This document shows, in pieces, positions 8,353 through 11,453 of a stretch of DNA of 11,453 nt. Origin of the DNA: an uncultured Prevotellaceae bacterium (GTDB taxonomy: Bacteria > Bacteroidota > Bacteroidia > Bacteroidales > Bacteroidaceae); contig CAMKMK010000059.1 in the NCBI GenBank assembly GCA_946413885.1, positions 1 to 11,453 on the forward strand. Direction: 5' to 3'. Positions within the stretch are counted from its first letter, which is position 1. Each line of letters starts with the position of its first letter. The notes under the pieces are model-generated. The model did not search any database. It was not told where the DNA came from and was given only the letters and a program-made list of their open reading frames with translations. Both the position numbers and the translations under genes were made by a program.

Positions 8353-9576
8353 ATGAAGCAACTTGTTAAGTTGAAAACTGAGGTGGAGGATGTGCTGAAG
8401 AGCAACATCCTCTCCTTTTGGTTGCAGCACATGGTGGATCACGAACATGGTGGTTTCTATGGGCAAATGAGAGGCGATGGCGCATTAGAGCCTCAAGCGA
8501 ATAAGGGAGGAATTCTTAACGGACGTATTTTGTGGTCTTTCTCAGCTGCCTATCGTGTGTTGGGCCATCCTGAGTATCTCGAGGCTGCTACACGCGCAAA
8601 AGATTACATTCTGAAGCATTTTGTAGATTATCAATATGGTGGCACGTATTGGGAGGTTGATTATCTGGGTTGTCCTGTGAATAGCAAGAAGCAATTCTAC
8701 GCTTTAGGATTCATAATGTATGGTATGAGCGAATATGCTCGTGCAACGGGTGATCAGGTAGCTTTGGATTATGCAGTTCAGCTTTTCCAGACTATCGAGA
8801 AGCATGCTTGGGAATCCCAATATGGTGGGTATATCGAGGCAAAAACTAAGGATTGGCAGCCGATTGAAGACATGCGTCTTTCGGAAAAGGATGCTAATTA
8901 CCCCAAGTCTCAGAATACACATCTCCATATCATTGAACCTTACACCAATCTTTACCGAACGTTGCTGGAATGTCCCTCGTTGCAAGTCGATTCCTCTGTC
9001 CGTGAGGCTTTGGAGAAGGCTCTGCGTGGACTCATTGATATTTTTTGCTTAAGGATTCTGAATCCCAACACTCATCATTTGGACCTCTTTTTCGAGAATG
9101 ATTGGACACGTGGTGCAGGTTGGCTTGAATCGTATGGTCACGATATTGAATGTTCCTGGTTGCTTCATGAAGCGGCTTTGGTACTGGGCGATCGTGAGGT
9201 TCTTTCTCGCGTGGAACCCGTTGTTCAATTAGTGGCTAAAGCAAGCGAAAAAGGACTGAATCCGGATGGTTCGATGACGCACGAGTCCAATGTGGATACG
9301 AACGAGGTGGATGCTGACCGTCATTGGTGGGTTCAGGCTGAGGCTGTTGTGGGTTTCCTTAATATTTATCAGCATTTTGATGATGAGTCTGCTTTGCAGA
9401 AAGCGCTTCATTGCTGGCAATACATTCAGGAGAATCTCATCGATTACGAGGGTGGAGAATGGTGGTGGAGCTGTGATTCTGAGGGACATGTCAATCGTGT
9501 GGATGACAAGGCTGGATTTTGGAAATGTCCTTATCATAACAGTCGTATGTGTTTGGAAATCATCGAACGTTTCTGA
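8353..9576 (+). CDS. Cellobiose/mannobiose 2-epimerase, AGE family
   Basis: This 407-residue cytoplasmic (alpha/alpha)6-barrel enzyme is predicted to epimerise C2 of the reducing-end sugar in beta-1,4 disaccharides (EC 5.1.3.11): mannobiose to mannosyl-glucose and glucosyl-mannose to cellobiose, reversibly. Family motifs lie in the expected order: GGFYGQM and the substrate-site Arg in NGRILWSFSAAYR; NTHLHIIEPYTNLYR with His190/His192; GHDIECSWLL with His263; RHWWVQAEA; and KCPYHNSRMCLE with His395. These three regions supply the catalytic and binding histidines known from cellobiose 2-epimerases. The length is normal and there is no signal peptide. An N-acylglucosamine 2-epimerase is a related alternative, but the motifs and the neighbouring phosphorylases favour disaccharide epimerase. 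It is the last gene of the glycan cluster, 24 nt after the transporter, with a 79-nt promoter-bearing gap behind it. Confidence 0.95.
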   Translation: MKQLVKLKTEVEDVLKSNILSFWLQHMVDHEHGGFYGQMRGDGALEPQANKGGILNGRILWSFSAAYRVLGHPEYLEAATRAKDYILKHFVDYQYGGTYWEVDYLGCPVNSKKQFYALGFIMYGMSEYARATGDQVALDYAVQLFQTIEKHAWESQYGGYIEAKTKDWQPIEDMRLSEKDANYPKSQNTHLHIIEPYTNLYRTLLECPSLQVDSSVREALEKALRGLIDIFCLRILNPNTHHLDLFFENDWTRGAGWLESYGHDIECSWLLHEAALVLGDREVLSRVEPVVQLVAKASEKGLNPDGSMTHESNVDTNEVDADRHWWVQAEAVVGFLNIYQHFDDESALQKALHCWQYIQENLIDYEGGEWWWSCDSEGHVNRVDDKAGFWKCPYHNSRMCLEIIERF

Positions 9577-9590
9577 AAAAGGCTTATTTT

Positions 9591-9622
9591 TTTGATAATT
9601 TGAAGATAATCTCATAACTTTG
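9591..9622 (+). promoter_or_regulatory. Bacteroidota-type promoter for proBA
   Basis: TTTG at 9591-9594 and TAACTTTG at 9615-9622 match the -33 (TTTG) and -7 (TAnnTTTG) elements of the primary sigma factor in Bacteroidota, separated by 20 bp, which is the usual spacing. Transcription should begin a few bases after 9622, leaving a short leader before the ATG at 9656. It lies in the only gap longer than 24 nt in the window, so it probably separates the proline genes from the glycan operon. The match is by eye. Confidence 0.75.
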
Positions 9623-9655
9623 TGCCTGAATTTATGTTTTCAGGATACATCGGTT

Positions 9656-10420
9656 ATGAGAATTACAATCAAGATAGGCAGCAACGTGTTGACTCGCGAG
9701 GATGGATCTCTTGATTTCACTCGCATGTCAGCTTTGGTGGATCAGATTGCCACATTGCGCCAGATGGAACACGAGATCATACTGGTTTCTTCAGGTGCTG
9801 TGGCGAGTGGTCGCAGCGAACTCAAGCATATTCAGGAGGACCTTGATAGTGTGGACCAGCGTCAGCTCTTTTCCGCAGTCGGGCAGGCGAAACTTATCAA
9901 TCGCTACTTTGAGCTCTTCCGTGAATATGGAATTTCCGTGGGACAGGTTCTTACTACCAAAGAGAATTTCCTTGATGCTGAGCATCTGCGCAATCAAGCT
10001 AACTGTATGCGTGTGATGCTCGAGAATTTGGTACTTCCCATTGTGAACGAGAATGATACAGTATCTGTCACGGAATTGATGTTTACTGATAACGATGAGC
10101 TCTCAGGTTTGATTGCTGAGATGACGAAATCCCAGATGTTAATAATACTGAGCAACATTGATGGTATTTATACAGGTGATCCGTCAGAATCTGGAACGCA
10201 GTTGATTAGAGAAGTGAAGCCAGGAAGAGATTTAAGTCCCTATATCCAACAGACAACGTCCAATGCTGGGCGTGGTGGAATGCATTCAAAGTACAGCGTG
10301 GCATCTCGCCTGGCAGGCGATGGGATTGGCGTAGTGATAGCTAATGGTAAACGTGAGAATATCCTGTTGAGAGTGATGACGCAAAGAGACACAACCCCTT
10401 GTACTGAATTTCTATGTTGA
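9656..10420 (+). CDS. proB: Glutamate 5-kinase, short form without PUA domain
   Basis: This 254-residue cytoplasmic kinase phosphorylates glutamate to gamma-glutamyl phosphate, the first step of proline synthesis (EC 2.7.2.11). It is an amino-acid kinase fold: KIGSNVLT with Lys6 at the N-terminus, LVSSGAVASGR at 43-53, PIVNENDTVSV around 131-135 and FTDNDELSGLIAEM around 143-156. SNIDGIYTGDP and GRGGMHSKYSVASRLAGDGI are the nucleotide- and glutamate-side motifs. I start at 9656 because the protein then opens with MRITIKIGSN, as kinases of this family do; the TTG at 9620 that would extend it lies inside the promoter -7 element. E. coli ProB is about 367 residues; here the protein stops right after the kinase domain, so the C-terminal PUA domain is absent. 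The stop overlaps the proA start by 7 bases, so this is not an obvious recent truncation. Confidence 0.95.
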   Translation: MRITIKIGSNVLTREDGSLDFTRMSALVDQIATLRQMEHEIILVSSGAVASGRSELKHIQEDLDSVDQRQLFSAVGQAKLINRYFELFREYGISVGQVLTTKENFLDAEHLRNQANCMRVMLENLVLPIVNENDTVSVTELMFTDNDELSGLIAEMTKSQMLIILSNIDGIYTGDPSESGTQLIREVKPGRDLSPYIQQTTSNAGRGGMHSKYSVASRLAGDGIGVVIANGKRENILLRVMTQRDTTPCTEFLC

Positions 10421-11453
10421 CAGAACTTTTCCAGAAATCTCGAGAGGCAAGTTTGGAACTTGCTCTTGTTGAACCCCAGCGAATCAATCAAGCGCTTCTC
10501 TCTGTAGCAGACGCGATGGAAGCGAAGAGCGAGGTTTTCTTGGAGGCTAATGCTCAGGATCTCAGCCGCATGGATCCCATGAATCCTCTTTACGATCGAT
10601 TGAGTCTGACCTCTGAACGCATTCATGGCATTGCTGAGGATATGAGGAATGTAAGTCGATTGCCCTCTCCCTTAGGGCGTGTGCTCAAGCATCATGTCCT
10701 CCCCAATGGACTCGATCTTACCCGCATCTCTGTTCCCTTTGGAGTCATAGGAATAGTATATGAGGCACGTCCCAATGTCACTTTCGACGTGTTCTCTCTT
10801 TGCTTGAAAGCAGGTAGTTCCTGTATTCTGAAGGGAGGCAAGGATGCTGACTCCACCAATCAGGCTGAGGTGTCCCTTATACGGCAGATATTGCAGAACG
10901 AAGGGATCAACCCCAATGTGGTGACCCTCTTGCCTGCTACCCACGAAGCTACAACAGAGTTGCTCCATGCCCGTTCCTATGTGGATTTGATTATTCCTCG
11001 AGGCTCTAAGCGTCTTATCGATTACGTTCGTCAGGAGGCTACAATACCCACTATTGAGACAGGAGCAGGAGTTTGTCATGCTTATTTTGACAAGGATGCA
11101 GATATCGAGAAGGGATCACGTATCATCAACAACGCCAAGACACGTCGTGTCAGCGTTTGCAACGCGTTGGATTGTCTGCTTGTTCACGCGGATCGCCTTG
11201 CAGATTTGCCGCAGATTTGTACCCCCTTACAGGAAAGCAAGGTTCTCATCTATGCGGACGTGCCAGCTATGACAGCCTTGCAGGGTCAGTATCCAAGTGA
11301 TTTGCTCCGTTTGGCTACAGAGGAAAGTTATGGTACAGAGTTTCTTTTTTATACGATGGCCATTAAGACGGTTTCTTCCTTGGATGAGGCTCTTTTCCAT
11401 ATCCGTTCTCATGGCTCTGGCCATTCCGATTGTATCATTACAGAGGATGATGC
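10414..11453 (+). CDS. proA: Gamma-glutamyl phosphate reductase (3' end outside window)
   Basis: This gene encodes the NADPH-dependent enzyme that reduces gamma-glutamyl phosphate to glutamate-5-semialdehyde (EC 1.2.1.41), the step after ProB. The frame is open from the ATG at 10414 to the window edge, 346 complete codons, and the family is usually about 410-420 residues, so roughly 65-75 residues are missing by truncation at the edge. Translating by hand shows no stop or frameshift. Motifs in order: NPLYDRL, SVPFGVIGIVYEARPNVTFDV, CLKAGSSCILKGGKDA (cofactor region), IIPRGSKRLIDYV, TGAGVCHAYFD and NAKTRRVSVCNALDCLLV, where Cys249 is the catalytic cysteine. GTEFLFYTMAIKTV and HGSGHSDCI near the end are also typical. 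It overlaps proB by 7 bases, which makes translational coupling likely, as expected for two enzymes sharing an unstable intermediate. Confidence 0.96.
   Translation, partial: MLTELFQKSREASLELALVEPQRINQALLSVADAMEAKSEVFLEANAQDLSRMDPMNPLYDRLSLTSERIHGIAEDMRNVSRLPSPLGRVLKHHVLPNGLDLTRISVPFGVIGIVYEARPNVTFDVFSLCLKAGSSCILKGGKDADSTNQAEVSLIRQILQNEGINPNVVTLLPATHEATTELLHARSYVDLIIPRGSKRLIDYVRQEATIPTIETGAGVCHAYFDKDADIEKGSRIINNAKTRRVSVCNALDCLLVHADRLADLPQICTPLQESKVLIYADVPAMTALQGQYPSDLLRLATEESYGTEFLFYTMAIKTVSSLDEALFHIRSHGSGHSDCIITEDD

Noticed and set aside
9576..9593. Possible terminator after the epimerase gene (A-run, short loop, T-run)
   Set aside because: The only stem is five A-T pairs with no GC, too weak to call a rho-independent terminator; the T-run may simply be part of an AT-rich promoter region.
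9620..9655. Extended proB start at the TTG at 9620
   Set aside because: It overlaps the -7 promoter element and adds 12 residues before the conserved kinase N-terminus.
10414..11453. Suspicion that proA is broken because no closed frame is seen
   Set aside because: Hand translation shows an uninterrupted frame with all motifs to the window edge; it is only cut off by the window.

Overview
The window looks like part of a Bacteroidota chromosome, most probably a Prevotella-type gut or rumen bacterium. The evidence is the pair of secreted lipoprotein glycosidases, the weak or absent Shine-Dalgarno sequences, a promoter of the TTTG/TAnnTTTG type used by this phylum, and a mannosylglucose phosphorylase, GPH transporter and disaccharide 2-epimerase set very like that of Bacteroides fragilis. 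The species is an inference; there is no rRNA or other marker gene.

Layout: positions 1-9576 hold one tightly packed plus-strand gene cluster with gaps of 24 nt or less, or overlaps. In order it contains the 3' end of a probable glycosidase (1-387), a GH5 subfamily-7-like beta-mannanase lipoprotein (411-1739), a GH94 cellobiose phosphorylase (1764-4238), a GH5 endoglucanase-like lipoprotein with an Ig-like domain (4240-5754), a GH130 4-O-beta-mannosyl-glucose phosphorylase (5769-6938), a GPH-family sugar/cation symporter (6931-8328) and an AGE-family cellobiose/mannobiose 2-epimerase (8353-9576). A 79-nt gap with a good Bacteroidota promoter then leads to the housekeeping proline genes proB (9656-10420) and proA (10414 to the window end, incomplete).

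Working model: the two secreted GH5 enzymes cut beta-mannan, glucomannan and possibly beta-glucan outside the cytoplasm, and the GPH symporter imports disaccharides. Inside, a single epimerase changes the reducing-end sugar: Man-Man becomes Man-Glc, and Glc-Man becomes Glc-Glc (cellobiose). GH130 then phosphorolyses Man-Glc to mannose-1-phosphate and glucose, and GH94 phosphorolyses cellobiose to glucose-1-phosphate and glucose. The cluster could therefore process all four beta-1,4 disaccharides from glucomannan by phosphorolysis, saving ATP and needing no beta-glucosidase or beta-mannosidase. The individual families are well known; the interesting part is their combination and order. No SusC/SusD pair, regulator, mobile element, RNA gene, CRISPR array or notable repeat was seen. 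No gene-free stretch exceeds 300 bases.
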